A stretch of DNA of 42,509 nt from Bacteroidales bacterium UBA4284 (GTDB taxonomy: Bacteria; Bacteroidota; Bacteroidia; Bacteroidales; UBA932), in the NCBI GenBank assembly GCA_002395925.1, contig DGVM01000155.1, positions 1 through 42,509 on the forward strand, written 5' to 3'. The position numbers and the translations under genes are program-made. Of the stretch, positions 32,043 through 41,350 are shown piece by piece. Position 1 is the first letter of the stretch. The number at the start of each line of letters is the position of its first letter. The notes under the pieces are model-generated. The model made no database searches. It was not told the origin of the DNA and saw only the letters and a program-made list of their open reading frames with translations.

Positions 32043-33548
32043 TTAATAACCGGGGTTCTGCTCGTAAGCGTTCTGGCAAAGATTGAGGATGGACTGGTTG
32101 ATGGGGAAGAGTTCCTCATCGGCGCTGCTGATGCCGTTGATGGGGTTCATCACCTTAACCACGCGGTGGTTGCGCACCAGATCGAACCAGCGCTTGCCTT
32201 CGCCTACCAGTTCTATCTGCTTCTGGTCGAGTATGTAGTCAATCAGCTCGTCACGGGACGAGAACTGGCTGACGGGAGCGATGGTGGAGGAAACTCCGGC
32301 CCTGTCCAGGACGAACTGAACGAGGTTGAGGGCATCCTGCCACTTGTCGAGGTTTGCCTTGACTTCGGCCTGCATGAAGAGGACGTCGGTGTACCTGTAT
32401 ATGGGATAGGCCACCTGGCAGTTGATGTAGTCCTGATATTTGACCGAGGTGCCGTTGGCCATGTACTTGTGTACCTGGTAGGTCTCGGCACTGCTCTTGG
32501 ACGGGCACATGTAGTATTCGAGACGCTTGTCCACGGGAGCCTGGCTCGCGGCTTTCTCGTAAATCGCCTGAAGTTTGGGAGAGAGCACCACGGTGGAGCC
32601 CTGGCCCATTCCGCAGCCGAAGATGCTCCATATCATGGAATAATTGTTCTGCCCTGCTTCGTTGATGTTCTGGTGGATTACGAAAATGAATTCGTTGGAC
32701 TCGCCGTACTCGTCGACCTTGGGATTGTTGTCCCCGGGTTTGTTGTTGAGGCCGTTGACGAAGGAGTTCTTGAGCGCCGCGATATCTTTCTGGAATACCA
32801 CGGTGGAGTTCTGAATGGCTGCATCGGGACTGCCGTTGGCAGACATGAAACGGTCGATGGTCGCATCTGCGGCCTCCCATTCTCCAGCCCACATCTGGGC
32901 ATCTGCGAGGATAGCGTAAATGGCGTTGCGGCTGATGCGCTTGCGCTCTACGTTGGAAGGGTCTATAAGGGACTCGGCCATCTCCAGGTCGGGTATGATA
33001 ACGTCCCGGAGCACCTCGTCCTTGGGCGTGCGGCCCTTGAACTCTGCGTTTGCCAGATTGTCGACCGGTTCCAGATAGACCGGAACGGCGCCCCATACCC
33101 TGACGGCATAGAAGTAGCACAAGGCGCGCATTGCGTATGCCTGGGCAAGATAGTCATTCTTGAGCGTCAGGTCGGTGATATCCGAATCAGGAATGTTCTG
33201 GATGGCAAAATTTGTGTTGCTGATGACTTTGTAAAGCGACTGCCAGCTGGTGGACGGAAGGTCCGTGGTCATCTGGTTAAGCAGAAGCTTGGAATACTCC
33301 GACGGGAGTTCCTGATAGAGGACGAAATTGTCCGAACGCATTTCGCCCCAGCAGAACCAGTTCGTCTTCAGCGCCGTACGGAACGACGCGTAAATCTCGG
33401 CGATTCCGGCGTTGACGTCCCTCTGGTTCTGCCACATCTGGCTGGCGGGAATCTCACTGATGGGATCCACGTTGAGGAGATTGCAGGAATTTGCAAGGAG
33501 GGATGCTCCAAGCAGGCAGATTGCGTATGATTTGATAGAATGTCTCAT
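32043..33548 (-). CDS. susD-like: SusD/RagB-family nutrient-binding lipoprotein
   Basis: This 501-aa lipoprotein (LLANSC, Cys22) is of normal SusD length. The N-terminal NVDPISEIPASQMWQNQRDV, the helical TPR-like core (YAMRALCYFYAVRVWGAVPV) and the C-terminal LVGEGKRWFDLVRNHRVVKV followed by FPINQS are typical of the SusD/RagB family. It forms the lid of the SusC transporter and captures oligosaccharide at the outer membrane. It begins 12 nt after SusC. Confidence 0.95.
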   Translation of the reverse strand: MRHSIKSYAICLLGASLLANSCNLLNVDPISEIPASQMWQNQRDVNAGIAEIYASFRTALKTNWFCWGEMRSDNFVLYQELPSEYSKLLLNQMTTDLPSTSWQSLYKVISNTNFAIQNIPDSDITDLTLKNDYLAQAYAMRALCYFYAVRVWGAVPVYLEPVDNLANAEFKGRTPKDEVLRDVIIPDLEMAESLIDPSNVERKRISRNAIYAILADAQMWAGEWEAADATIDRFMSANGSPDAAIQNSTVVFQKDIAALKNSFVNGLNNKPGDNNPKVDEYGESNEFIFVIHQNINEAGQNNYSMIWSIFGCGMGQGSTVVLSPKLQAIYEKAASQAPVDKRLEYYMCPSKSSAETYQVHKYMANGTSVKYQDYINCQVAYPIYRYTDVLFMQAEVKANLDKWQDALNLVQFVLDRAGVSSTIAPVSQFSSRDELIDYILDQKQIELVGEGKRWFDLVRNHRVVKVMNPINGISSADEELFPINQSILNLCQNAYEQNPGY

Positions 33549-33560
33549 AATCCTTTCCTG

Positions 33561-36500
33561 TTACAAGTTAAGAGTGAGTCCGAGGCCGAATTCCCTGTTG
33601 CGGGGGAAGCGGTTGGTGTCCATACCGATGGAGAGAGCACTGTAATTCGAGAATTCCGGATCGTATCCGCTATATGCGGTGAAGGTGAAGGGGTTCGTTA
33701 CGTATGCGTAGATGTTGAGACCCTTGATGTTGAGTTTCTGGGTCACGGTCTGCTTGAACCTGTAGGCGATGCGGATGTTCTTGATCTTGATGTACGAGCC
33801 GTCTTCGATATACTTCGAATTGACGTGCCTGTCGTTCTGGAAACTGTCTGCAAAAGGACGGGGGTATTCGACCTGGTCGCCCTGCTTAACCCAGAAATTG
33901 TTGATCCAGTTGACCGTAGGTGTGGTTGACCAGGCTGCCATGCTGGCCTGGTCCTGGTTGTAACGTGCGAAGTTGTAAATCTGTCCGCCGAATGAGAAAT
34001 ACGATGCAGCGGTGAGTGTTACCTGCTTGTAGCGGAAGGTCATGTTGAGACCGCCCGTGAGGAACGGCTGGGCGTTCCCGAGAATCATGCGGTCCTGATC
34101 GTTGATGATGCCGTCCCTGTGGTCGGGTGCCTCATCCCAATTGATATCGCCTCCCCTGAAAGGAACGCCGCTGGGGAGCGTTTTCTGATTCACGGGGCCG
34201 TCGTAGCGCACGCCGTCGAGGGTGTAGTGGCTGAATGAGCCGCCCTCGAAAACCGGGGTGAGTTGCTTCCAGTCACTGGTAAAAGCGTTGGATTCGTCAT
34301 AGGCGAACACTCCGAGGTATCTGTAGCCGTAGAAATCACCCAAGGGCCTCTTTTCTGAAATGTACCAGTTGTCGCTGTGGATATAGGGGGTATGATTAGC
34401 AAGCTCCAGCACCTGGTTGCGGCTGTAGGTCAGGTTGGCGTCAAGATGCAGGTAGTAGTTCTTCTTGTTAAGGAACGTGCCCTTGAATGCGAGTTCGACG
34501 CCCTTGTTCTCTATGGACCCGATATTCTTCCTGACGGTATTGAATCCCCATTCCTTGGGAATCTCGTAGTTGGCGAGGAGGTTGTCGGTTACCTTGTCGA
34601 ACCAGTCCACGGTGAGCTGGTACCTTCCCTGCTGGAAGGTCAGGTCTGCTCCTATGTTGAGCTGGCGCGTACGCTCCCATCCGAGGTCGTTGACAGCAAT
34701 CCTGGAAGGGGTTACGCCCGCCACGCCGTCATAGATGCCGCCGATGGCATAACTGAGCTGGGAATCAAAGTCCCCGATGGCTTCGTTGCCGGTTACGCCG
34801 TAACTGACGCGGAATTTTGCATCGGTCAGGCCTATGGCCCTCTTTACGCGGCGCATGAACTTCTCGTCGGAGAAGCGCCAGGCCGCGGAGACGGAGGGGA
34901 AGAGACCAACCTTCTTGTCGGATGCGAAGCGGGAGGACCCGTCGGCGCGCATGTTGGCGGAGAAGATGTACTTTGATTTGTAGTTATAAGTCAGACGCGC
35001 AAAGGCGGATGCCATGGTGTGCCTTGTCTCGGTGCTTCCCGTATTGGTGAGGTCGAAGTTTGCTGCGAAGGCGTTCATCGTCCATACGGCATCGGTAGCG
35101 GAATCCTTGCCCTTGAAATACTCGACTGCGCTGTTCCATCCCTGCAGGGAGAAACCTGCCATGGAGGAGAAGTTGTGGCCGTCGCCGAACGTGTTGGAAT
35201 AGTTGAGGTAGTTCTCGTTCATCACGTCGAAGGTCATCGTGCTCCTGTGCTGGCCGTTGTTGTGCAGATATTGGTCGCTGAGAGCGGTAGGACGCATAAA
35301 CGTATACCTGACGAGGCCGAAGTTGGCGTTGATGTTGGACGTCCACTTGAGGTGCTCGCTGAAATTGATGTCGGCATACTGGAAAATCGACGCCCTGTAG
35401 TACTCGTTGAAATTGGTCTGCAGGTCGGCGGAAAGGGGACTGATGCCCCACAGTGTGCCGATGAGTGTACCGTCGGGATAGTAAAGGCTGAGCGTCGGCT
35501 TTCTGGAGAGGATGCTGTTGAGGTATCCGGCTTCGTCCACGCCGTCCTTCTTGGCGTAACTCATGTTGATCTTGGTGCCCAGCGAGAGTATTTCATTCGC
35601 CTTGTAGTCTGCATTCAGACGGATGGACGCCCTGCGGAAATTGGTGTTCTTGATGATGCCTTCCTCATTGTAGAATCCTCCCATCAGCATATACTTGAGT
35701 TGCCTGCTGGCGCCACCGAAACTTAGGTCGATCTGGTCCTTGTTGGCAAGACGGTAGGCGATGTCCTGATAATCGTTGTCGTTGTTGAGCAGGGCGTTGT
35801 ACGGATCGCCCAGCTGGGAGTTGAGGATGTTGATGACAGCCTGAGAAACCATTCCGGCGCCTTCGTCCATGGCATAGTCCAGATACTGATGCTGCATCTC
35901 CCTGTACTGATTTGCATTGATCTGGGGCAGCTTGTGCGTGAGCTTGGCCAGCGAATGCTGATAGCGCAGTTCGAGGACGGGATTGCTCTCGTTGCCCCTT
36001 TTGGTTGTGACGAGTATTACGCCATTGGCGGAACGGGCTCCGTAAATCGCTGCGGAAGCGGCATCCTTGAGTACCTCGATCGACTCGATGTCATAGGGAT
36101 TTATCTGATCTATGTCGTTGCTGGGGACGCCGTCCACGACCCATAGAGGGCCGACTCCGGCATCGTTCATCGTGGACGTACCGCGTATGATGACGTTGGA
36201 GCCTTCTCCCGGCTGTCCGGAGCCGGATGTCACCTGGACGCCGGCGGCAGTGCCCTGCAGCACGTCGAATACGTTGGTGGGCATCCTGTTCTCGATGTCA
36301 TCCTTGGTTACGGATACTATGGAACCTGTGATGTCCCTTTTCTTGGTGGTGCCGTAACCGATGACGACCGTCTCTTCCAGCATGTCTGCGGCGTCTTCCA
36401 TTTCAACGTCAAGCCTGTCGCCTACTCCGGCAATCCTGTCAAGGTCTTTGTAGCCAAGGAAGCGGAACTGGAGGATGTCCTCGGGCCCCGTGATTCCGAT

Positions 36501-36737
36501 GGAAAACTTGCCTTCGGCATCAGTAACGACGCCCTGCCTGGTCTTGGTGTTGTAAACGGAGGCTCCCGGCAGGGGACCTGGGAAGGCACCTCCGGCATTG
36601 ACCGTTCCGACCAGTGTGCGGACGATTTTTGTTTTTTTGTCCTGGGCAAAACTAACGGAACCCGCTTGTGGCATCAGGAAAGCCATAAGCGCGAGCACGC
36701 AGATAATCTTGACGGACGCAGTAAGTGTTTTATTCAT
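33561..36737 (-). CDS. susC-like: SusC/RagA-family TonB-dependent transporter
   Basis: This 1058-aa outer-membrane protein has a signal peptide. A carboxypeptidase-regulatory-like beta domain follows (about 38-110; GASVYNTKTRQGVVTDAEGK), then the TonB-box/plug region (EETVVIGYGTTKKRDITGSI; IEVLKDAASAAIYGARSANG near 190-215), then the 22-strand barrel to the C-terminal EFGLGLTLNL. It imports glycan fragments with its SusD partner. No N-terminal STN extension is present, which argues against control by a FecI/FecR-type sigma/anti-sigma pair and fits the separate membrane regulator at 38638-41079. It lies 5 nt after the CotH-like gene. Confidence 0.95.
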   Translation of the reverse strand: MNKTLTASVKIICVLALMAFLMPQAGSVSFAQDKKTKIVRTLVGTVNAGGAFPGPLPGASVYNTKTRQGVVTDAEGKFSIGITGPEDILQFRFLGYKDLDRIAGVGDRLDVEMEDAADMLEETVVIGYGTTKKRDITGSIVSVTKDDIENRMPTNVFDVLQGTAAGVQVTSGSGQPGEGSNVIIRGTSTMNDAGVGPLWVVDGVPSNDIDQINPYDIESIEVLKDAASAAIYGARSANGVILVTTKRGNESNPVLELRYQHSLAKLTHKLPQINANQYREMQHQYLDYAMDEGAGMVSQAVINILNSQLGDPYNALLNNDNDYQDIAYRLANKDQIDLSFGGASRQLKYMLMGGFYNEEGIIKNTNFRRASIRLNADYKANEILSLGTKINMSYAKKDGVDEAGYLNSILSRKPTLSLYYPDGTLIGTLWGISPLSADLQTNFNEYYRASIFQYADINFSEHLKWTSNINANFGLVRYTFMRPTALSDQYLHNNGQHRSTMTFDVMNENYLNYSNTFGDGHNFSSMAGFSLQGWNSAVEYFKGKDSATDAVWTMNAFAANFDLTNTGSTETRHTMASAFARLTYNYKSKYIFSANMRADGSSRFASDKKVGLFPSVSAAWRFSDEKFMRRVKRAIGLTDAKFRVSYGVTGNEAIGDFDSQLSYAIGGIYDGVAGVTPSRIAVNDLGWERTRQLNIGADLTFQQGRYQLTVDWFDKVTDNLLANYEIPKEWGFNTVRKNIGSIENKGVELAFKGTFLNKKNYYLHLDANLTYSRNQVLELANHTPYIHSDNWYISEKRPLGDFYGYRYLGVFAYDESNAFTSDWKQLTPVFEGGSFSHYTLDGVRYDGPVNQKTLPSGVPFRGGDINWDEAPDHRDGIINDQDRMILGNAQPFLTGGLNMTFRYKQVTLTAASYFSFGGQIYNFARYNQDQASMAAWSTTPTVNWINNFWVKQGDQVEYPRPFADSFQNDRHVNSKYIEDGSYIKIKNIRIAYRFKQTVTQKLNIKGLNIYAYVTNPFTFTAYSGYDPEFSNYSALSIGMDTNRFPRNREFGLGLTLNL

Positions 36738-36742
36738 ATGAT

Positions 36743-38575
36743 TCAGAATGATTGAATATTCGAATCCAGCCAGTTGTATTTTTCGCGGAAGGCTTTCTTG
36801 AGCCGTTCTACGGCATCATGATAGCCAAGGGTTTCATCCTGGTTCGTATCCCGGCTGATTGGCCACATCCGGGAGTTGAGCACGTCGGAAGCGTAGAGTG
36901 TCGAACTGATGGCGTCAACGTAGTCGGGAATTGTCGCCAGCTTGTCCTTGAAACTGTTCCACCGCTCTTTTATGATACGGCGTATCTCCTTGTCCTGGAA
37001 CAACCGGTAGAAATAGTATTTTTGCCCCATCGCCACATAGTTGTATTTGTCTTTGGGTATGAAAGTGCCCCAGTCGAAGTCCCATACAGGCCCCGCTTTC
37101 AACTTGCCGCCCCGGTCTTTGTGGATATAAGCGCTTTTGGGCTGGTTTATTTCGGAGTTCTGTGCAAGTTCGTTTACAATCCACCAGTCGACGAAAGACT
37201 CGGGCTCTATGTAGTCCAGGTATTCCCGGGCCGCGAAACGGTCGTCCTGGAAGAGCGCCGCTTCGAACCGGCTTACGTAGTCGTACATGTAGTTGAACTG
37301 GGCCTCGTTTATCTCGTCAGGATCCTTGAACTGCCAGGGGACATTGTGTAGGGGGGACATAAACTTGAAGTCCTCGTCGTACCAGAGGTCGCATTCCATC
37401 AGGTATCCTCCTGTAAGTTCTTCGCCCTCTGTGACTTTCTTGCCGATGGACGCAATTTTTACGCGGTTTTCATCGACCTTTATCTGTTCGCAGAGGTAGT
37501 AGTTGCCGATGTGCTCTCCGTTGAGTATGAGTTCCACGAAGCGTCCGGAAGGGGTCCAATCGAGGCCGGTGCGCCTCGATATCTCGAATGCCACGTCGTT
37601 GCGGATCATCGTGCGGTCCATCCAGTTGGCCAGAAGACACCAGCGTTTGTGCTGGGGCATGCCGAGAATTTTCGCTTTCCCGTCAAGTTTGAGGGCGTAT
37701 GGTTTTTTGGGGAACTGTGTCCAGGTGCTGTTTCCGCGGCCCTTCACGCTGAGGGTGCCCTGATAGTTCACGCTGAGGTCGGGATTGAGGATTGTCATGG
37801 TGGCCCCCTCCATCCACTCGGTCTTGGAAGCAATCGGAGCGCCGCCCGGGGTGTCGAGTATGACGAACGGCAGGCCGGTGTTGATGCCGTGATAGGAAAT
37901 GGCCTTGACGGTGAATGGATTGGAATATACGCTGTACTGCTCCCCGCGGCAGTCTTTTGCGCGGATGACGAGGCAGGCCTCATCTTCATAACAGTCCGCA
38001 GCTGCGAGATCCCTGAGCACTGCGATGTAATTGCCTGCAAGTGGTTTCCCCTCGTCGTCCAGCATCTGCTCCACCGCTTCCAGAGCGACATTGCCGCCGT
38101 CGTAATGCAATGATATATCCTCGGAGTTGACTTTCGCATTTGAAGGGCTGACCCTGAAAGGAAGCAGGGACGTGGCCCCGGTAATCATCCCTACGGGCTT
38201 GGAAGATACAAGCGTTATGCCCGACGGTACGGCGAACCAAAGGGGAACTGTGTATTCGCTGCCGTCGGAAAGGTCGATGATGACTCTGCCGTCTTCGGTC
38301 CGGACGCTGACCGTGCCGGAGGGCTCGCTGATCAGAGTAACGGAACTGCCGTCCGTGAAAGTGAGTGTATATCCGTTTTCAACTTCGACTACGTCCCGGA
38401 TAATCTTGTTCTCCCGGATTATACCCTGGACGTACTCGGCGATTGTCTCAAGGTTGGAGACTTTGTTTTCCAGGTTGTCAAGCCGCTCATAGATGCCAGA
38501 GCACGAAGTGAAGGCACCGCCGATGAGGCTGGCTGACAAGGTCAGTAGGATTAGTGTCTTGTGGATTCTGTTCAT
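36743..38575 (-). CDS. CotH kinase-family lipoprotein with coiled-coil N-terminus
   Basis: This 610-aa protein has a likely lipoprotein signal (GGAFTSC, Cys25) and a short coiled coil (IYERLDNLENKVSNLETIAE). A beta domain of the DUF4988 type follows (GYTLTFTDGSSVTLISEPSG). The CotH domain begins about 245 and shows LSVKGRGNSTWTQFPKKPYA, HKRWCLLANWMDRTMIRNDV, NGEHIGNYYLCEQIKVD and VWDFDWGTF. CotH proteins resemble protein kinases and phosphorylate proteins in spores; in Bacteroidota PULs their role is unclear and may be binding. It is the first gene of the operon, 62 nt from the regulator, with a -7 box in the gap. Confidence 0.85.
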   Translation of the reverse strand: MNRIHKTLILLTLSASLIGGAFTSCSGIYERLDNLENKVSNLETIAEYVQGIIRENKIIRDVVEVENGYTLTFTDGSSVTLISEPSGTVSVRTEDGRVIIDLSDGSEYTVPLWFAVPSGITLVSSKPVGMITGATSLLPFRVSPSNAKVNSEDISLHYDGGNVALEAVEQMLDDEGKPLAGNYIAVLRDLAAADCYEDEACLVIRAKDCRGEQYSVYSNPFTVKAISYHGINTGLPFVILDTPGGAPIASKTEWMEGATMTILNPDLSVNYQGTLSVKGRGNSTWTQFPKKPYALKLDGKAKILGMPQHKRWCLLANWMDRTMIRNDVAFEISRRTGLDWTPSGRFVELILNGEHIGNYYLCEQIKVDENRVKIASIGKKVTEGEELTGGYLMECDLWYDEDFKFMSPLHNVPWQFKDPDEINEAQFNYMYDYVSRFEAALFQDDRFAAREYLDYIEPESFVDWWIVNELAQNSEINQPKSAYIHKDRGGKLKAGPVWDFDWGTFIPKDKYNYVAMGQKYYFYRLFQDKEIRRIIKERWNSFKDKLATIPDYVDAISSTLYASDVLNSRMWPISRDTNQDETLGYHDAVERLKKAFREKYNWLDSNIQSF

Positions 38576-38594
38576 AACACGCGCGTTATGGATA

Positions 38595-38602
38595 CAAATC
38601 TA
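38595..38602 (-). promoter_or_regulatory. Probable PUL operon promoter (-7 box)
   Basis: On the minus strand TAGATTTG (38602 to 38595) fits TAnnTTTG and lies about 20 nt before the CotH start codon. The expected -33 position is GC-rich and poor (GCCC), which fits an activated promoter needing the adjacent regulator. The only non-coding space between the regulator and the operon is 38576-38637, so the operator is likely here. Confidence 0.45.
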
Positions 38603-38637
38603 CAAAAGGGTATTTAACGGGGGGCTTAATGAAAGGA

Positions 38638-41079
38638 TTAACGCAGATTTTTTTTGATGAAATCAGTAAAATCTTCGCTGATTTCTTCCTGCATGATGCG
38701 TTTGTACTCACTGGTGAAGTGGCTGAAAACCGATTTGGCCAGACCCACTTTCCCGAGGTTGACAAGAGCCTTGCATTTCTGCTGGACGGCCTCTTCATCA
38801 AGGCTGTCGAACAGCAGTTTTGCATCGTAAATCCGGACCAGGACATCAGGAGCTACACCGGAATCGGCTATCTGGTCCAGCCTTGAAAACACCAGGTTGG
38901 TGTAGTTCGACTTGAAAGCGTCTAGCCATTCGAAGTCGTATTCAGGCAGCAGGGCGCCCCGGGAAGCCACCTTCAGGATTTCCTGGATACTGCCTTCGGA
39001 GAGCTTTTGCCTGGCCTCCAGGTAATCGCACATGGCCAGCTCGGCACAGATGCGCCAGTTTCCTCCTTCAGACACGATGCTGATGCCGCCCACCTGCTCC
39101 AGAAGGGTGCGGAGGCGTCTGAGGTTCACGCCCTTGTTATTATTGAAACTCTCGTCGGATTTGTCCGCCCACAGCAGGGATTTGAGCATGGCGTTGGATA
39201 TGCCGCCCTTCTCTGCCGTGTGGAGCACCAGGATGGACAGGAGTTGCAGAAGGATGGGGGAGAAAGCCGTTGCGATATCGTTGCCGTCTTTGTCCAGCAC
39301 GTGGAACCCGCCGAGAAGGTAAACCCCGGGACTGTCGGGTGAATAGATGCCTTCAATATCAAGGACTCCTTCCGGACCGGAGGTGATCTTGCGGCGGCGG
39401 TGGATGATTTCGACAAGGACGGTGATAAGTGCGGCGGAGGCCAGCAATATCCATAAACCATTGCCGCCCGTGGTCTCTTCCTGCTCCAAGGAAGACAATA
39501 TCGGCGCCTCCAGAATGTAAGTGCCGACGTGCGACTTGCCGTCACTTCCTGCCCAGCAAAGGGTTGCTATATACAATTCATACTCAGAATTATAGTACAG
39601 CCTTGCTTCGGACGAAATGTCGGAAAATGCATACGGAAGCTTGTCTGCCAGTTCTTCGCAGCTGCCGTCGGCAAAATTGAAGCGGAACAGTTGAAGCGAA
39701 GAATCATGGACCTCCGGATTATAGACCAGAGTGAGGAAAGAAGTCCCTTCCTCCTCGAATATCAGGTCTTTGGCCGCTACATTGCTTCGCATAAGTTCGT
39801 TGTGCCAAAGAGTGCGCACCGAGCCGTCAGAGGGGTCGATCTCGCAGAAATCGTCCCAGAAGCGTACGCCGAGTTCCTGCCTGCCGTCGGCGTTTCCTTT
39901 ACCGCCGAGGACGTAGATTCTGCCGTCCCGGACACCGGCCGCAGCCAGATATCTGGGGGCGACGCCCTTCAACTCCATGGCCTTGACACTCAGGTTTTCA
40001 GGGCCCCAGAAGTAGGCCATATTGGAGTACTTGTGCTGACCGTATCCGAACAGATGCACATACTCCCCCCTGTCCTCCAGCCACAGACTGTTGTTGTGTA
40101 GTTGGGTGCTTGTCCTTGTCCTGGTGTTTTCCGAAACCCATTCTCCGGCCTGGGTGTCAAATCGGATGAATTCTCCGCGTTCAACGTCGGCGTAAATCAG
40201 GCTGCCGTCGGGGAGAACCTCGAAATTGTCCCTGACAAAGTTCATTTTCATGTCTCTGCTGAACGGGATGGTGGTAATGCCGGCAGACGCCACGTCTATT
40301 CTAATGACCTGAAAATCTGAAATATAGTAGACTGTCGAGCCGTCCCGGGAACAGCAACTGTATGTGACCGAGGGGACATCGGTTGAAAATACATTTGTCC
40401 AGCGACGGTTGAAGTCTTTGAGGAACAGGGCGTTGCAAGCCTTTATGCTGACTCCTGAGTGGGACTTGAGGTCGGATTCTTCGGAAAGGAGCCAGGTATG
40501 GGTATGCCCTTTGTCCACCTTGAGCTGGAGGTCGGCGAGTATCATCGGGGCAACGTCGGAGGTCACGAATCCGGTTGCGTCACACCTGCCGAAATAGAAT
40601 TTGACCCGGTGGCGTTTGGCGGCAAAAGCACCGCGGAATATTTCCCTGCCGTTGGCTGTCAGGACCAGGCTGCCTTCGTCCTCAAATATTTTTACGTAGA
40701 AATCTTTCCATTCCTCTACATTATCGCCATCTTCATTGAGCGACACAAGGTTGAGGTGGTCGGCAGTCGCGCAGATTTCGGGCTTGTCGCTATGTGGCGC
40801 GAGGAGGAAATCGATGGGCGGAAGGTCGTCGAGTCCGATGCGGCATATATATCCGAACCGGCCCTTGTTGAGTTCGATCTTTATCGAAAACGACAGGGAG
40901 AGGGAGTCGGCGAAGGTAATCCACTCCTTCTGCCTTCCCGGCAGCAAAAGCGACGTCCTTTCTTCGGACGGGACTTCATAGGAACGGAACAACATACCGT
41001 CCTGTATCCTCGCGGAAAGCAGAACGGGTGCCGACACCAATAGGACGGTGAGTATGCAGATAGTGCGAATGAGCCTCAC
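38638..41079 (-). CDS. Transmembrane regulator: propeller sensor fused to SARP/BTAD-like module
   Basis: This 813-aa protein has a signal or first membrane segment (about 1-23), a ConA/LamG-like beta region (about 45-205) and a Kelch or galactose-oxidase-like propeller (about 215-525; RYLAAAGVRDGRIYVLGGKG). A transmembrane helix (about 537-557; GLWILLASAALITVLVEII) is followed by HRRRK, placing the C-terminus in the cytosol. Residues about 585-680 match a SARP/OmpR-type winged helix (VYLLGGFHVLDKDG, then NNNKGVNLRRLRTLLEQVGG, GNWRI). Residues 685-813 resemble the helical BTAD (GALLPEYDFEWLDAFKSNYT). No kinase, receiver or phosphoacceptor is seen. It is probably a one-component activator of the downstream PUL. 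This differs from HTCS and SusR types. Confidence 0.75.
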   Translation of the reverse strand: MRLIRTICILTVLLVSAPVLLSARIQDGMLFRSYEVPSEERTSLLLPGRQKEWITFADSLSLSFSIKIELNKGRFGYICRIGLDDLPPIDFLLAPHSDKPEICATADHLNLVSLNEDGDNVEEWKDFYVKIFEDEGSLVLTANGREIFRGAFAAKRHRVKFYFGRCDATGFVTSDVAPMILADLQLKVDKGHTHTWLLSEESDLKSHSGVSIKACNALFLKDFNRRWTNVFSTDVPSVTYSCCSRDGSTVYYISDFQVIRIDVASAGITTIPFSRDMKMNFVRDNFEVLPDGSLIYADVERGEFIRFDTQAGEWVSENTRTRTSTQLHNNSLWLEDRGEYVHLFGYGQHKYSNMAYFWGPENLSVKAMELKGVAPRYLAAAGVRDGRIYVLGGKGNADGRQELGVRFWDDFCEIDPSDGSVRTLWHNELMRSNVAAKDLIFEEEGTSFLTLVYNPEVHDSSLQLFRFNFADGSCEELADKLPYAFSDISSEARLYYNSEYELYIATLCWAGSDGKSHVGTYILEAPILSSLEQEETTGGNGLWILLASAALITVLVEIIHRRRKITSGPEGVLDIEGIYSPDSPGVYLLGGFHVLDKDGNDIATAFSPILLQLLSILVLHTAEKGGISNAMLKSLLWADKSDESFNNNKGVNLRRLRTLLEQVGGISIVSEGGNWRICAELAMCDYLEARQKLSEGSIQEILKVASRGALLPEYDFEWLDAFKSNYTNLVFSRLDQIADSGVAPDVLVRIYDAKLLFDSLDEEAVQQKCKALVNLGKVGLAKSVFSHFTSEYKRIMQEEISEDFTDFIKKNLR

Positions 41080-41174
41080 TTCAAAGGAATTGCTTAATCA
41101 CATTCTTCTGATAGGAATCGACGCCCTGGAGGCCGACCTGTAGCAAATACTTTTCTCAAAGCTAACATTTTCCG

Positions 41175-41205
41175 CAAATATAAAAGATTTTGCTGTCTTC
41201 GCAAA
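41175..41205 (-). promoter_or_regulatory. Promoter of the transmembrane regulator
   Basis: On the minus strand TTTG (41205 to 41202), exactly 19 nt, then TATATTTG (41182 to 41175) give a perfect Bacteroidota promoter. Transcription would start near 41168, leaving a leader of about 90 nt. The strength of this promoter compared with that of the operon fits constitutive regulator synthesis. On the other strand, 41206-41350 holds no supported gene. Confidence 0.75.
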
Positions 41206-41350
41206 AATGGAGACATGCTATTCAGAATATTTCGGTATTCGATTTCTTGTTGCTCTGAGCTCGGTCGGAAATGTTCAGGACAGCAGTTTTTCGCAGAACT
41301 GGACTCCCCAGGCGTCTCAGTGACCGTCAGGGTTCCCGTACAAGGCAGAA

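Noticed and set aside
32166..33530. 454-codon open frame on the + strand opposite SusD
   Set aside because: It lies wholly antisense to a certain SusD gene, shows no domain, and long antisense frames are expected from the GC-rich codon pattern here.
9060..38586. 13-bp motif ACGCGCGTGWTAT at 9060-9072 and on the minus strand at 38586-38574, as a shared operator
   Set aside because: One-mismatch 13-mers are expected many times by chance in a window this long, and the two copies sit at different distances from their -7 boxes.
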